Shown: positions 42,150-50,295 of the stretch, in pieces | Position numbering within the stretch: the first letter of the stretch is position 1 | Layout of the letters: each line of letters starts with the position of its first letter | Source of the DNA: an uncultured Saprospiraceae bacterium | GTDB lineage: Bacteria > Bacteroidota > Bacteroidia > Chitinophagales > Saprospiraceae | NCBI GenBank assembly: GCA_937981555.1 | Contig: CALJOK010000037.1 | Coordinates: 22,623 to 86,622 of the forward strand | Reading direction: 5' to 3' | DNA: 64,000 nt | Position numbers and translations under genes: made by a program | Notes under the pieces: model-generated | Seen by the model: only the letters and a program-made list of their open reading frames with translations | The model's database searches: none | What the model was told of the DNA's origin: nothing

Positions 42150-43991
42150 TTGAAAACAATAGATAAATATTTAATTAAACAGTTCATCGGGCCATTTATA
42201 ACCACCTTCTTCATTGCATTATTTGTTTTGTTGATGCAATTCATTTGGGTGTATGTAGATGATATGGTTGGAAAAGGAGCAGGTTTTGGGCTAGTTTTAG
42301 AAATTATTTTCTACAATAGTATCTCTCTGATTCCATGGGCTTTACCGATTGCGATTTTGATTTCCTCGGTTATGGTGATGGGGAATCTGGGTGAGCGATA
42401 TGAACTAGCCAGTTTAAAATCTGCAGGAGTTTCCTTAATTCGAGTGATATTGCCTATGCTGTACTTTTCGATTGGGGTGACATTCTTTTCTTTCTTTTCT
42501 TCTAATAATCTAGTTCCAATTGCCAACCTTCAATTCAAATCTCGTCTCCACGATCTTCGAACTCAAAAGCCAACTCTTAATTTGGAGGAAGGAGTTTTTA
42601 ATGAAGATTTTAAAGGATTCATTATTCATATTGGGAAAAAAGAACCGGATGATCGAACCATTCGGGATGTCATTATTTATGATCATCAGGATTATAATAA
42701 AGGGAAATTTAGTATGATTACTTCGGAGTCTGGTGAAATGTATATGACTACTGACAATACTTATTTTGTCATGAACCTTAAAAATGGCTACCATTATCAA
42801 GAAGGAGATAAGGCCAAAAAAGGTGAAAAAGAAAAATATACTTTCACTCGAACCAAATTTGATGAATGGAAAAAAGTATTTGACACAGGGGAGTTTAATA
42901 TAGACATGACTGATACGGAACGATTTAAAAATCACTATACCATGCTTTCTGTTCGGCAATTATGGAATGCGATAGATTCAATAGATAATAGAATTGGAAG
43001 TTATAATGCTCGTTTGGATGAGTATGTGCAGAAAGCTTTTAACCCTTTGAAGAAAAAGTTTTTGGCAAAAAGAAAAATAGAAAATGCCAAAAAATTAAAA
43101 GAGCAAAAACAAAGATCAAAGCAAAATTTAGAAAGCAGAAAACTAGAAAAAAAGCAAAAAGAAAAGAAGGATACTGTTGCCTCTAAATTAAATTTAAAAG
43201 ATGCGAAACCCATAATTACCGAAGAAAAAAAATCTAAATCAAAAACTACTAAATCCAAAAAAACACCACAGAAACCAAAGAAAGTCAATAAGAAAAAAAC
43301 TAAAAAACGAGCTAAACCAAAAACTAAAAAGGCAAGTAATAAAACAGCAAAAGAAAAAAAAGAAGAGGCAGCAAGGAAAAAAGAGGAGAAGCGAAAGGCA
43401 GAGGTCTTAAAAAAAGAGAAAGCTATTTCTCAAATTCTAAAGCAAGAAATTGATAAACCACTAAAGGAGTTTGATACATTCTATAATACTTTTCCAGAGG
43501 CTGAAAGGGGGAGATTTAATCTGAAGGAAAGAGCAAAAACAACTGCTCGTGGAATATTAAATCAGGCCGAAGCTATTCAAAGAAGTATTGGCCCAAAGAA
43601 AGAAAATAGAGTAAAGCATGTCTTCGTTTTATATTCAAAATTTACCTTTGCGTTAGTTTGTTGTGTCTTTTTATTCATTGGAGCACCGATGGGAGCTATT
43701 GTCCGTAAAGGAGGATTTGGGTATCCATTATTGATTGCCATTTTATTTTTTATGATGTTTATTATTTTGAATATTTTATTTCAAAAACTAGCAGAGAGCT
43801 TTGTCCTTCCTGCTGAAATTGCAGTTTGGTGTCCACTCATGGTTTTGATCCCAGTCAGTTATATATTAACTACGAGAGCTTTAAAGGATAAAAAGATTTT
43901 AAATTTTGATAATTATATTTCTAAAATAATAGGTTGGTTTAAGTATTTGCAATCCTTATTTAATAAATCAGGTTCTAAAGAGCTCAATTAA
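42150..43991 (+). CDS. LptF/LptG-family permease with a long lysine-rich insert
   Basis: The 613-residue protein is an LptF/LptG (YjgP/YjgQ) permease of the lipopolysaccharide export ABC system. Its N-terminal TIDKYLIKQFIGPFITTFF and LGERYELASLKSAGVSLIRV helices are typical, as is the C-terminal GAPMGAIVRKGGFGYPLLIA motif. The start is TTG at 42150; no ATG fits and upstream codons run into a stop. Usual length is 350-490. Residues about 300-430 are a highly basic Lys/Glu-rich insert (KKTKKRAKPKTKK) placed in the periplasmic domain before the last helices. The reading frame is continuous through it. Whether F or G is not certain. A PAP2 gene follows. Confidence 0.85.
   Translation: MKTIDKYLIKQFIGPFITTFFIALFVLLMQFIWVYVDDMVGKGAGFGLVLEIIFYNSISLIPWALPIAILISSVMVMGNLGERYELASLKSAGVSLIRVILPMLYFSIGVTFFSFFSSNNLVPIANLQFKSRLHDLRTQKPTLNLEEGVFNEDFKGFIIHIGKKEPDDRTIRDVIIYDHQDYNKGKFSMITSESGEMYMTTDNTYFVMNLKNGYHYQEGDKAKKGEKEKYTFTRTKFDEWKKVFDTGEFNIDMTDTERFKNHYTMLSVRQLWNAIDSIDNRIGSYNARLDEYVQKAFNPLKKKFLAKRKIENAKKLKEQKQRSKQNLESRKLEKKQKEKKDTVASKLNLKDAKPIITEEKKSKSKTTKSKKTPQKPKKVNKKKTKKRAKPKTKKASNKTAKEKKEEAARKKEEKRKAEVLKKEKAISQILKQEIDKPLKEFDTFYNTFPEAERGRFNLKERAKTTARGILNQAEAIQRSIGPKKENRVKHVFVLYSKFTFALVCCVFLFIGAPMGAIVRKGGFGYPLLIAILFFMMFIILNILFQKLAESFVLPAEIAVWCPLMVLIPVSYILTTRALKDKKILNFDNYISKIIGWFKYLQSLFNKSGSKELN
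43047..43440 (+). repeat. Low-complexity lysine-rich insert coding region
   Basis: The DNA is A-rich and codes for about 130 residues almost all Lys, Glu, Arg, Gln, Thr, Ala, with runs such as KKKTKKRAKPKTKK. It does not match flanking composition of the permease. It looks like an expansion of AAA/AAG codons in one frame and keeps the frame open. Confidence 0.7.
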
Positions 43992-44014
43992 TAGCGAAGG
44001 ATACTACCTTCTGT

Positions 44015-44033
44015 AACAATACATTTACATTTT
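44015..44033 (+). promoter_or_regulatory. Second copy of the AACAATACATTTACA word
   Basis: The word ends 1 nt before the ATG of the PAP2 gene and equals that upstream of the Gfo/Idh/MocA gene (19057-19075). It contains TACATTTAC, close to the -7 element. If it is a promoter the message is leaderless. Confidence 0.4.
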
Positions 44034-44034
44034 G

Positions 44035-44709
44035 ATGAAAAAAATATTCCTAAATAATATCCACTATATTTCTTGTTGTATTTTGTTTTTCCTTTTTGGA
44101 GGAGTACTGTTATTTTTTATTGAAAAACCAGATGTAATCTTTTTCTTTAGTGAAAGACGAACGCCATTTCTTGATTTATTTTTCACCTATTTTACAAAAA
44201 TGGGAGAGGAGGTCATGTATTTAGTTTTTCTTATTTCATTTCTTTTTGTGAAAATTAGATATGCTATTCTGGTTCCTTTGATTGGAGTTACAGTTTCCAT
44301 TATTAGTCATTTGACTAAATCATTTTTTGCACATGATCGTCCTTTGATGTATTTGGAAAATATGAACTTGGCAGATCAAGTCAACTTCGTAGAAGGGATA
44401 CAATTGTTGATTGGTAAAACCAGTTTTCCTTCAGGACATACTATGTCAGCCTTCGCATTATATGGTTTAGTGGCATTTATGTTTTCGAGAAAAAAGATTT
44501 GGGGAGTAGTATTATTTGTTTTTGCATTATTGATTGGATTGTCGAGAAACTATTTGGTGCAACATTTTTTCCAAGATATTTATTTGGGAGCCTTGATTGG
44601 ATTTGGCCTGTCCCTCTTATTTTATTGGGGGCAAAGTAAATTTATTTTAGATGAAAATCATTGGGTGAATCAACCTATTTGGAAAAGAAAAGATACGGTG
44701 AGAGCTTAG
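44035..44709 (+). CDS. PAP2-family membrane phosphatase
   Basis: The protein (224 residues from the ATG at 44035) has about five membrane helices and all three phosphatase motifs: K-x6-RP (KSFFAHDRP), PSGH (FPSGHTMSAFA) and SR-x5-H-x3-D (SRNYLVQHFFQD). It is likely to dephosphorylate a lipid phosphate such as undecaprenyl pyrophosphate or phosphatidate at the periplasmic face. An in-frame TTG one codon upstream is possible, but ATG is preferred. It lies 43 nt after the permease gene, maybe in one transcript, both acting on envelope lipids. Confidence 0.9.
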   Translation: MKKIFLNNIHYISCCILFFLFGGVLLFFIEKPDVIFFFSERRTPFLDLFFTYFTKMGEEVMYLVFLISFLFVKIRYAILVPLIGVTVSIISHLTKSFFAHDRPLMYLENMNLADQVNFVEGIQLLIGKTSFPSGHTMSAFALYGLVAFMFSRKKIWGVVLFVFALLIGLSRNYLVQHFFQDIYLGALIGFGLSLLFYWGQSKFILDENHWVNQPIWKRKDTVRA

Positions 44710-44732
44710 GTTTTTTGAGCTAGAAAGAATAC

Positions 44733-45590
44733 TTAGAAAAGAAATGAAAAACTCCAAATCAAAATAAATTGTAAAATCATTGTCCCATCAATTAATCCAG
44801 TAAAAAAATAATCATGTTTAATTTTATCAGATTGGCGAATAAAAAACCAAGTTGATAAAAATGAAATAGAGATTCCTAACAATATACTTACATTGTAATC
44901 AGCTGAAAACCAATTGATTAATACTAACAAAAATGCTAAGCTTAAACTTGCCGTTCCTAATTTTTTAGTTTTTTCAATACCTATTACTGCTGGGATAGTT
45001 TGCACTTCACTATGTGAATCGACTTTCAAATCTCGGATATCAAAAGGCAAGGTTATCGCAAAAATAAAAAGTGCTCTTTCCAAAATCATCAACCAAACAG
45101 AAAGGGTAGTGGCTTGCCCGATTTCTAATGCGGGTAAAAAAACGGTCACCCAAGACCAAACTATTGCGATCAAGAAAATCTTAATATGATTAAAATCTCT
45201 TAATCTTTTTTTCCCTTTCAAAAATGGAATAACATAACCTAGTGAAATAATTCCAGGAATAATTAAACTTAATTGAATAGATAAAGAGACCTTCCAAAAA
45301 CATATTGCTCCGCCGATTCCAGCTACCAAAGCATAGAAAGAAATATGATGTTTGAATTTTTCGATTACAGCATATCTTTCCATTTCTCGAAATTCAGAAA
45401 CTTTAGAAATGCCAATAATCCGATGTAAAGCATAAACGAAAAGAGTAGCAAAAAATATTAGCCCCATCAACCAATTCAAGGTTAACTTTCCAGTCAAGAT
45501 GAATTGAGTTTGAGCGCACATGGCCACAGCGCACAAAGCAATCCAAAGGTTACTGTAAAAGATAAGGTCAATGAGTTTCTTAAAAAACAA
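44733..45590 (-). CDS. UbiA-superfamily membrane prenyltransferase-like protein
   Basis: The 285-residue protein has eight or nine membrane segments and the second aspartate motif of the UbiA superfamily, LPFDIRDLKVD, followed by QTIPAVIG. The first motif, normally N-D-x-x-D near helix 2-3, is here ALHRI and lacks the acidic pair. This pattern is common in a Bacteroidota subgroup of unknown activity. The family transfers isoprenyl groups to aromatic acceptors or related molecules, but a missing first motif makes catalysis uncertain. It lies alone, downstream of a terminator that closes the M42 transcript. Confidence 0.8.
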   Translation of the reverse strand: MFFKKLIDLIFYSNLWIALCAVAMCAQTQFILTGKLTLNWLMGLIFFATLFVYALHRIIGISKVSEFREMERYAVIEKFKHHISFYALVAGIGGAICFWKVSLSIQLSLIIPGIISLGYVIPFLKGKKRLRDFNHIKIFLIAIVWSWVTVFLPALEIGQATTLSVWLMILERALFIFAITLPFDIRDLKVDSHSEVQTIPAVIGIEKTKKLGTASLSLAFLLVLINWFSADYNVSILLGISISFLSTWFFIRQSDKIKHDYFFTGLIDGTMILQFILIWSFSFLF

Positions 45591-45670
45591 GATGATTAAT
45601 ATTGAAAATGAATTATGATTTATTCTTTAAATAATGAAACGCTTCAAAACTACGAAAGTTATTTTTTTAA

Positions 45671-45713
45671 ATAAAAAAAGTCCTGCATGAACTTGTGGTG
45701 TCAGGCAGGACTT
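45671..45713 (-). terminator. Terminator after the M42 peptidase gene
   Basis: On the minus strand AAGTCCTGC pairs with GCAGGACTT around an 18-nt loop and is followed by a T run. It closes the pyrE-M42 transcript. Confidence 0.85.
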
Positions 45714-45734
45714 AATTTTGAAAATTATTTTTTT

Positions 45735-46814
45735 CTAAAAATATTTCCAGTTATGATTATTTTTGATTTTCAAAATTGACTCATAAATTAATTTGATCAC
45801 ATTTTCTACATCATCCTTGTGCGCCATTTCTACCGTAGTATGCATATATCTCAAAGGCAATGAAATTAATGCAGCAGGAACACCGCCATTGGAATAAGCG
45901 AAAGCATCTGTATCTGTTCCAGTTCGTCGAGAAGAAGCTTCTCTTTGGAATGGAATTTTTTTCTTTTCAGCTGTATCAATGATTAAATCTAATAATTTAT
46001 TATGAACTGCAGGAGCATAAGTAACAGATGGCCCTTTGCCAGCTTTTACATCACCCAAGTTCTTTTTATTCATAAGTGGTGTACTGGTATCATGAGTAAC
46101 ATCAGTAACAATTGCTACGTTTGGCTTGATCGTTTGCGTAATCATTTCAGCTCCCCGAAGTCCAACTTCCTCTTGAACGGCATTGACGATATATAAACCA
46201 AAAGGTAATTTCTTTTTATTCTCTTTTAATAATCGAGCAACTTCCGCAACACAAAATCCGCCCATTCGATTATCCAAAGCTCGCCCTACATAATACTGCT
46301 TATTCAAGATCATCATCTCATCTTCGAATGTTACCACAGATCCGACGTGAATACCCATTTCCAAAACTTCTGCTTTGTCCTTGGCTCCCACATCGATAAA
46401 AATGTTTTCCAAAGTTGGGGTTAGTTTTGCATCCGCGCCTCTTCTCACATGAATAGCAGGCCATCCAAAAACACCTTGAACCACACCTTTTTTGGTATGA
46501 ATGTTAACTCGTTTAGAAGGAGCAATAAGATGATCAGATCCACCATTTCGAACTACGTTCATAAAACCATCATCCGAAATATGATTAATATACCATGATA
46601 TTTCATCAGCATGACCTTCGATCACCACCTTATATTTATGATTAGGATTAATCACTCCATAGGCAGTTCCATAATTATCAATATGATATTCATCAACATA
46701 TGGTTTTAAGTAATCTAACCATAGTTTTTGGCCACTAGATTCGTGACCAGTAGGAGAGGCATTGTTTAAATATTTTTTAAGAAATGTCTCTGATTTTTTT
46801 GTGATAATTGACAT
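45735..46814 (-). CDS. M42-family metalloaminopeptidase
   Basis: The 359-residue enzyme has the M42 signatures: GHADEISWYI (first metal histidine), GRALDNRMGGFCVAEVARLL, NAVQEEVGLRGAE with the catalytic glutamate, VTDVTHDT, and HTTVEMAHKDDVENV with the last metal histidine. It should be a cytosolic zinc or cobalt exopeptidase forming large oligomers, with activity on short peptides. Length is typical (about 350-360). It follows pyrE by 82 nt on the minus strand and may be co-transcribed; no functional link is evident. Confidence 0.93.
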   Translation of the reverse strand: MSIITKKSETFLKKYLNNASPTGHESSGQKLWLDYLKPYVDEYHIDNYGTAYGVINPNHKYKVVIEGHADEISWYINHISDDGFMNVVRNGGSDHLIAPSKRVNIHTKKGVVQGVFGWPAIHVRRGADAKLTPTLENIFIDVGAKDKAEVLEMGIHVGSVVTFEDEMMILNKQYYVGRALDNRMGGFCVAEVARLLKENKKKLPFGLYIVNAVQEEVGLRGAEMITQTIKPNVAIVTDVTHDTSTPLMNKKNLGDVKAGKGPSVTYAPAVHNKLLDLIIDTAEKKKIPFQREASSRRTGTDTDAFAYSNGGVPAALISLPLRYMHTTVEMAHKDDVENVIKLIYESILKIKNNHNWKYF

Positions 46815-46896
46815 AAGTAAAAGTAAGTTCTTTAAGTCAGTAAAGTTTTTTTTAGAAAGTGGAGATCTCTCAGTTACGGTGATTAGGTTGGGAATA

Positions 46897-47526
46897 TTAA
46901 CCTGTATACCAATCAGCAGGAGCTTTACTCCATTTAGAAAGGGAAGCTATTTGTTCTTCTTGAATATATTCGCTTTTTACAGCTTCGTTTAATAATTCTT
47001 GATAATTGGTTAAAGTATCAAAAGGACAATCTGCTGCAGCGAAAGCTGTGGTTGCTTTTTCAAATCCGTAGGAAAAAATTGCATGTACACCAACTACTTC
47101 GCAACCAGTTTCTTTCAATGCTTCGACTGCTTTTAAACTGCTTCCTCCAGTAGAAATCAAATCTTCAATTACTAAGACTCTCTCTGTACCATCTAAATGC
47201 CCTTCAATCATATTCTGTCGACCATGCTCTTTAGCCTTGCTCCGAACATACACCATAGGTTTCTTTAATCGATCTGCAACCAATGCTCCAAATGCAATTC
47301 CAGCAGTTGCTACACCAGCTACCACATCAAATTCAGGCATACTTGTGGCTTTCTTTTCTAAACAATAAATGACATAGTCACGAATATTTGGATGAGAAAG
47401 AATGATTCGATTATCGCAATAAATTGGAGATTTAATTCCAGATGCCCAAGTAAAAGGATTTTGTGGATTTAGTTTAATTGCTTTTATTTGCAAAAGCCTT
47501 TTAGCGACTTCGGAAGCTACACTCAT
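46897..47526 (-). CDS. pyrE: Orotate phosphoribosyltransferase
   Basis: The 209-residue enzyme converts orotate and PRPP to OMP. The PRPP motif RVLVIEDLISTGGSSLKA and the KAKEHGRQNMIEG flexible loop are intact, as is the N-terminal FTWASGIKSPIYCDNR orotate region. Length is normal. It lies 12 kb from pyrR-pyrB, so pyrimidine genes are split across the window. A TACATTTG -7 box on the minus strand lies within the start region of the divergent NUDIX gene, 65 nt upstream. Confidence 0.96.
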   Translation of the reverse strand: MSVASEVAKRLLQIKAIKLNPQNPFTWASGIKSPIYCDNRIILSHPNIRDYVIYCLEKKATSMPEFDVVAGVATAGIAFGALVADRLKKPMVYVRSKAKEHGRQNMIEGHLDGTERVLVIEDLISTGGSSLKAVEALKETGCEVVGVHAIFSYGFEKATTAFAAADCPFDTLTNYQELLNEAVKSEYIQEEQIASLSKWSKAPADWYTG

Positions 47527-47590
47527 CTGATAGAAATTGATTTTTTTAAAGAGAAAATCGTATAAATTTTAAATTAATATTAAACGACTG

Positions 47591-47598
47591 CAAATGTA
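47591..47598 (-). promoter_or_regulatory. Minus-strand TACATTTG -7 box for pyrE
   Basis: CAAATGTA read on the minus strand is TACATTTG, an exact TAnnTTTG match located 65 nt before pyrE. It overlaps the ATG and second codon of the divergent NUDIX gene at 47594, so expression from it would run away from that gene's first codons. Confidence 0.55.
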
Positions 47599-48226
47599 CA
47601 AAATCTATATTAATGGAACACCTCTTTTTTTAACTTCAACAAAAGATTTTCCGAACTTAAAATTAGAAGGAGAAAATTTTATTAAAATGAGATATATAGG
47701 TAAAAAGAAATTTTTGCATAACTATATTGATCTATTGGAAAAAAATACCAGTTTTGATGCAATTGTGCTTCATTCTTCTGATTTGGAAAAAATGTGGAAT
47801 CATTTTAATTCTATTTATAAAATTATCGAAGCTTCTGGAGGTGTTGTAAAAAATGAAAAAGAAGAAGTTTTAATGATTTATAGATTAGGTTATTGGGATT
47901 TGCCGAAGGGTAAAATAGAAAAAGGGGAATCTAAAGAAGAAGCTGCGATTCGAGAGGTTCAGGAGGAAACAGGTTTGCAAAATGTTGATTTACAAGATTT
48001 TATACATACTACCTATCATACTTACTTAAGTAAAAAAGGAAAAAGAATATTAAAAGTAAGTTATTGGTTCACAATGGAAACGACTGAATCAGATTTAATT
48101 CCACAGGAAGAAGAAGGTATTGAAAAAGCTGTTTTTACAAATATGGATCTCTTCTTTTCTGAACCTAAAGAAATTTATGGCAACATTTTAGATGTAATGG
48201 GAAAGTACCATGAAATAAATTCTTAA
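47594..48226 (+). CDS. NUDIX hydrolase
   Basis: The 210-residue protein has an N-terminal region of about 90 residues not part of the catalytic core, then a NUDIX box GKIEKGESKEEAAIREVQEETGL with the full G-x5-E-x7-REUxEExGU pattern that binds metal and catalyses pyrophosphate cleavage. The upstream part IYINGTPLFLTSTKDF may be a partner or substrate-binding domain found in some Bacteroidota NUDIX enzymes. The gene is divergent from pyrE with only 67 nt between starts. Substrate is not predictable. Confidence 0.9.
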   Translation: MYKIYINGTPLFLTSTKDFPNLKLEGENFIKMRYIGKKKFLHNYIDLLEKNTSFDAIVLHSSDLEKMWNHFNSIYKIIEASGGVVKNEKEEVLMIYRLGYWDLPKGKIEKGESKEEAAIREVQEETGLQNVDLQDFIHTTYHTYLSKKGKRILKVSYWFTMETTESDLIPQEEEGIEKAVFTNMDLFFSEPKEIYGNILDVMGKYHEINS

Positions 48227-48519
48227 ATTAATTATTCCATCACGACAATAGGAATTGAAATTTGTCGTTTTGATAAATGTTTGACAGATTGTTCCCTTCC
48301 TAAAGCCTATCCCCAAATTTTAACATTTACCGTTTTTCGAAACTTAATTTTGCTTTTCGTGTTACTTTTTTTCAATAAAATTGTATTTACTTTATATGCA
48401 GTTTTTTGTATTTATAATTAGTAACATTGACAAATATTATTCGAATTAGGCCAATTATCTAGATTGAAATTATTTTTTATTTTTGTTTTATACATAATCA
48501 AAATCATAACCAACCGAAC
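48227..48519. other. Intergenic region after the NUDIX gene
   Basis: This AT-rich gap of 293 bp shows no gene. The last 30 nt hold an AATCAAAATCATAACC leader before the small secreted protein gene. I see no good terminator or -7 box. Confidence 0.35.
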
Positions 48520-48891
48520 ATGAAAATTTTAACTTTGACCATTGTTTTGCTATTCTCCTCCCTTTCCTTGTTTTCCCAAACTACCGCTAAAGGAGCCGCT
48601 GCTCCAGGACCTGAAGATATGTCTGTTGTCGCATTAGATAATGCTGATTGGTCATTTTATGCAGACGATGACAATCGTACTTTTTATGTTGATTTTGAGA
48701 AAATCAATGTGAACTTGAGTGATGTTGTTATTAAAAATAAAAATGGGAAAATTGTATTTAAAGATGATGTAGTAGAATTGCCTGTAAATGCAATTTATGA
48801 ATTGAATTTTGATGAATTAGGTATTGGAGATTATACTGTAGAGTTAAGATCTTACACTAAAATTATTCGAAAAGATATTTCGATCAAATAA
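48520..48891 (+). CDS. Small secreted Ig-like protein
   Basis: The 123-residue protein has a signal peptide (LTLTIVLLFSSLSLFSQ) and a beta-rich mature part: DNADWSFYADDDNRTFYVDFEKI, LSDVVIKNKNGKIVFKDD, YELNFDELGIGDYTVELRSYTK. The strand pattern resembles the Ig-like fold of DUF3244 or T9SS C-terminal tails, but with no recognised sorting signal. It may be a small periplasmic or surface domain. Function unknown. It ends ahead of a strong bidirectional terminator. Confidence 0.65.
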   Translation: MKILTLTIVLLFSSLSLFSQTTAKGAAAPGPEDMSVVALDNADWSFYADDDNRTFYVDFEKINVNLSDVVIKNKNGKIVFKDDVVELPVNAIYELNFDELGIGDYTVELRSYTKIIRKDISIK

Positions 48892-48910
48892 TACTTTGTC
48901 TTATTAAACG

Positions 48911-48947
48911 AAAAAGGTGTTATCGGTTTACCGATAACACCTTTTTT
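48911..48947. terminator. Strong bidirectional terminator
   Basis: AAAAAGGTGTTATCGG and CCGATAACACCTTTTT form a perfect 16-bp stem with a TTTA loop and T run on both strands (A run on the complement). It serves the small secreted protein gene and the convergent oad operon. Confidence 0.92.
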
Positions 48948-48985
48948 GTTTTTCACCGAGTAGGTACTTTTTCTTGTTTCAAATT

Positions 48986-50191
48986 CTATTTCAAAAACGA
49001 AATCAAAACTCCTGCCGCAACCGCCGATCCAATCACACCAGAAATATTACTAGACATGGCATATTGTAGAATATGATTCTTCGGATCTACCTTTAATGCA
49101 ATCTCATTAGCGACTCTCGAAGCCATAGGAACAGCACTCAAACCAGTTGCTCCGATAAGAGGATTGATTTTCTTTTTGGAAAAAAGGTTATAAATTTTCA
49201 CCGCATAAATTCCACCTGCTATCGAAATTGCAAAGGCTAAAAATCCACCACTAACAATCATTAAAGTTTCTTGATTCAAAAAAGTATTCGCAGTCATCGT
49301 TGCTCCAACAGTCAATCCTAAAAAGATAGTTGCAGTATTCATGATCGTTTCAGAAGCAGCTTTAAATAATCGATTAGTATCGGTTCCAATTTCTTTGATC
49401 AAATTTCCAAACAACAGCATTCCCACTAATGGCACGGAAGACGGAACTAAAAGTGATACGATAGTTCCAAGTGCTATAGGAAAGAGAATTTTTAAGGTGC
49501 GTATATTTTTGATTTTTATTTTGTTGGGAAAAAGCCTTTCCTGCTCTTTCATATTTATAGCTAACTCTTTTTCGCTAACGGTATATTTTACCACTAATGG
49601 AATGATTACAGGAACTAGAGCCATGTAGGAATATGCTGCAATTGCAATTGGTCCTAATAAACGATCAGCCAAAACAATAGCAGTATAAATTGCTGTTGGT
49701 CCATCAGCGCCTCCAATGATGCCTAAGGCCGCAGCTTCTTTGATAGGAAAACCAATCCAAACTGCAGAAATCATTACCGTAAAAATTCCAATTTGTGCAG
49801 CTGCTCCAAAAAATGCTAATCGTAAATTTCTAAGCATCGGTCCAAAATCTGTCATTGCCCCAACTCCCATGAAAATCAACGGTGGCAACAAACCTGTTTT
49901 TATCAAAACATAATACAACATATTCATTATGCCATGATATTTAGCAATTTCCAAAATGTTCATTTCTGCAATTCCATTTTCGAGAGTGGCAGGAGTTACA
50001 CTCATCATGCCTCCAGGGAAGTTGGCAAGTAGCAATCCAAAAGCAATAGGAACTAAAAGCAAGGGCTCAAATTTTTTCCAGATACCTAAGTATAGCAATA
50101 AAAAAGCAATCCCAATCATCAACAAAGTCGCAGGATTTGCAATCAAATCCCCGAACGCAGTCATCCCATATAATTTTTCTAATATTTCCAT
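48986..50191 (-). CDS. oadB: Na+-translocating decarboxylase beta subunit
   Basis: The 401-residue integral membrane subunit decarboxylates carboxybiotin and pumps Na+. Motifs are IIGGADGPTAIYTAIVLADRLLGPI, MTDFGPMLRNLRLAFFGAAAQ, and GLSAVPMASRVANEIALKVDP with NISGVIGSAVAAGVLISFLK at the end. About nine to ten membrane helices are visible. OadB family proteins are 375-435 residues, so it is full length. It is the last gene of an oadG-oadA-oadB run, 104 nt after oadA. It sits at the end of the transcript before the bidirectional terminator. Confidence 0.95.
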   Translation of the reverse strand: MEILEKLYGMTAFGDLIANPATLLMIGIAFLLLYLGIWKKFEPLLLVPIAFGLLLANFPGGMMSVTPATLENGIAEMNILEIAKYHGIMNMLYYVLIKTGLLPPLIFMGVGAMTDFGPMLRNLRLAFFGAAAQIGIFTVMISAVWIGFPIKEAAALGIIGGADGPTAIYTAIVLADRLLGPIAIAAYSYMALVPVIIPLVVKYTVSEKELAINMKEQERLFPNKIKIKNIRTLKILFPIALGTIVSLLVPSSVPLVGMLLFGNLIKEIGTDTNRLFKAASETIMNTATIFLGLTVGATMTANTFLNQETLMIVSGGFLAFAISIAGGIYAVKIYNLFSKKKINPLIGATGLSAVPMASRVANEIALKVDPKNHILQYAMSSNISGVIGSAVAAGVLISFLK

Positions 50192-50295
50192 TTCTAAGAT
50201 TTGGTAGTCCGTTTTTGTTTTGTTTCAAAAATGTAAATGTCATGTTATGATTTTTATAACAGTACTTTTACAGAAAAATAAAAATCGTTTTTTCT

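Noticed and set aside
43047..43440. Lysine-rich insert as a frameshift or separate gene
   Set aside because: The reading frame is continuous with the flanking permease parts, and both the N-terminal and C-terminal family motifs are in the same frame.
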